Shown: positions 58,192 through 60,000 of the stretch, piece by piece
How positions within the stretch are numbered: the stretch's first letter is position 1
Layout of the letters: each line of letters begins with the position of its first letter
NCBI RefSeq assembly: GCF_964355755.1
Contig: NC_092680.1
Location: forward strand, 8,907,001 to 8,967,000
DNA: 60,000 bases
Direction: 5' to 3'
From: Antedon mediterranea
Taxonomy: Eukaryota > Echinodermata > Crinoidea > Comatulida > Antedonidae
Translations under genes and position numbers: made by a program
The notes under the pieces: generated by a model
Database searches by the model: none
What the model saw: the letters and a program-made list of their open reading frames with translations, nothing else
Told to the model about the DNA's origin: nothing

Positions 58192-59497
58192 CTGACATGG
58201 AAAAACAAAAATGTTAATTAAAAACAAAGTAAAATATAAATTATATTTATTCAATTGTAAATTAAACGAAGTTAACAATGAAAGAATAAACAGTATTCAC
58301 AATTAACTCAAACCGAACTTGTAGGTTAAATATTTATTCATTTATTGACTTTCACTGTACGTTACAGTATTGTCATTATATAAGAAGAACACAAACTAAA
58401 CAAATGAATTATAGAATGTAAACAATATATAAATGTTTTAAAAAAGGATATGAAAAGCATAAACAATAATATGCCAATATTGTTAGATAGAACCATCTAT
58501 GGTCTTATTACAGCACACTCTATTGTTTCATAAAACCTCCTGATTTCATTTTAAGGTTGATAAATATGTATATTCTGAACAATTTGACACCAAAAGCAAA
58601 TCTGTACGACAAGTGGTTGTCAAAATTTAAGAACCACACATTTTTAACCTTTGACCCCGATTTTGGGCATGTTCGTCCCGGATAGCAAATTTGGCACACA
58701 TTGTTGTTGTTGTTCGTTGGGGTCAAATTATCCTATAACAGTTGAGATATTCTCTCCTAAATTAAATGCATACAAATCTGACCCAGGTCCTAGACTATGA
58801 GAGGTTTCCGGCTATTACTTGCTCCTGGTAAACTATGTACTTTTTTTAACTTGCCGAATAAATTATTACTAATGAAAGTGTAAGTGTAGTAAAACACACT
58901 CTGAATAAAGAATAAAACATTCCGTCTTATGTTATGAGCCACCGATTATAAACTAAACAATTAGAATAACTGTAGTATAGAAACTCTGTTGAACTTTGCA
59001 ATGTTAAAAATGAGCAAACAAACATTCTTAACAATGTATAGGTTTGGTGAAGCCTTTGAGTATTGTTGTTAAGCACTCCTGCAGATCCTTTGTGCCATTG
59101 AAATTTATTATTAGGTCATTCATTATCATTCATAAACAACAACCTTCTGTGTGTTTACTCTGCCCAAAAAAGGGTTGGGGTATCAATTTAACTGTTTTTA
59201 ACAATTTGCCATAAATCAAGGGTTTTCTTAAATCTACATGTGTGATGTATTAACAATTACTATTAGCAACAAAGATAGTGTACATAAAACAGATTGCTAT
59301 CATATTGCATGAAATAAATTCCCAGGGCAGTTGAAATGTAGTTTAAAACATTTGGATACTCCATTTGTATGTTTATAAAATCTGTTATTACATAATTCAG
59401 ACTTATTATTCAATTCTGTACTCTATAGCATAATCTTAACTTAAATGAAGTGAACTACAAACATTACTATCAAGTTATAATAAATAACAGGTCTTAC
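58192..59497 (-). other. Intron of the adaptor gene
   Basis: Donor GAAG-GTAAGA at 59497 and acceptor TTTTTCCATGTCAG at 58192. A piece near 58560-58700 shares words (TTTTAACCTTTGACC, TCTGAACAATTTGACAC) with the loop of the hairpin element at 5.6-6.9 kb. Confidence 0.7.
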
Positions 59498-59543
59498 CTT
59501 CATCTGGCTGACAATCGTCCATGTCCATGCTGACTACGTACTA
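59498..59543 (-). CDS. Adaptor gene, first coding exon
   Basis: The coding part is 59498-59528: ATG then GAC ATG GAC GAT TGT CAG CCA GAT GAA and a G that completes GGT with the next exon, giving MDMDDCQPDE-G-LTIYHV. An in-frame TAG lies 15 bases upstream. CTATTTATTTCCTTATACAG just before 59543 is a good acceptor, so a further untranslated exon exists upstream. The start is chosen because the ATG in front of SGLTIYHV is part of a splice acceptor, whereas this exon splices in phase. Confidence 0.72.
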
Positions 59544-60000
59544 CTGTATAAGGAAATAAATAGAAACTATATAGCAATATAATGTAATGTTATTATAGTC
59601 ACGCTTCACTGAATATGACAGAAATTTGATTTATCTTTGTACTTGTACAATATTATTTAAATAAAATTGTTATCCCCCATTGATATAAAGTTTGATGACT
59701 GTAAAAACAGGTAGTGTTTCTTCAATAGCTTCCATAATAAGATTTATTTCCATTATATACGATGGCAAAAATGTAAATTAAAAACAAAGGAGAATAGACA
59801 TAAGACATTAAAAATCTGCAAAAAGTATCTAATGTGCGGAGGCACTGCCAGAATGCATGAAAAGAGGTATTACCATAGTGTACCCTCATACTTTAATATT
59901 AACAATATCTTAACATTGTAGTGGGAGTCATAATATTATACTTAAGTGCAGATTATTCCTTTTTAATTGACATAAATGTATAATCACAAAAATTGTACTT
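59544..60000. other. Intron or 5' flank of the adaptor gene
   Basis: AT-rich, no recognised feature; the untranslated first exon of the adaptor gene is either here, unrecognised, or beyond the window. Confidence 0.4.

Overview
This is AT-rich metazoan nuclear DNA with split genes, GT/AG introns, U1 snRNA sequence and many transposons; nothing looks bacterial or viral. The best inference is a marine invertebrate deuterostome, probably an echinoderm. The evidence is the introns, the KIAA0825-type and SLC24-type genes, the CCTAGG-rich repeats, and foldback elements that resemble what I remember of sea-urchin TU elements. The species cannot be read from the window. Layout: 0-18 kb is mostly non-coding. 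It holds a five-copy 62-bp minisatellite, a putative terminal exon of an unknown minus-strand gene near 3.0 kb, several inverted-repeat MITEs (3.6-4.5, 5.6-6.9, 8.8-9.0 kb), and a three-copy tandem array of a 1.52-kb Helitron-like element (9.6-14.4 kb). At 18.7-19.5 kb is the first coding exon of a potassium-dependent Na/Ca exchanger (SLC24, minus strand). At 19.5-30 kb are a SINE, a perfect-looking palindrome, a first exon with a signal peptide (23.8 kb), a Harbinger-like element and a diverged relative of the Helitron-like array. From 30.7 to 48.3 kb the window is a cluster of foldback-like elements. The most striking is a 6.9-kb element (34055-40973) inserted into a U1 snRNA gene with an 8-bp target duplication. 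It carries inside it a second 4.55-kb foldback element (36112-40661) with its own 9-10-bp duplication. A shorter sister copy in the opposite orientation (41639-43998) lacks that inner element, still has the empty target site, and appears to split an exon of an unidentified minus-strand gene. Between 49.1 and 55.4 kb, seven exons with fully consistent splice phases on the plus strand encode the N-terminal 465 residues of a KIAA0825-like protein. Its introns carry two inverted copies of a hAT-like element, a ten-copy 41-bp minisatellite and a MITE. At 56.7-59.5 kb on the minus strand is a two-exon gene for a 521-residue docking-type adaptor with a PTB-like fold, a long coiled coil, a linker with candidate phosphotyrosine motifs (YENV, YVAM), and two more PTB-like folds. 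Its real start lies in an upstream exon, not at the ATG of the long open frame. KIAA0825 is not finished at 55.4 kb, so this adaptor gene may sit inside one of its introns. Human sequence comparisons are from memory; no search was run.
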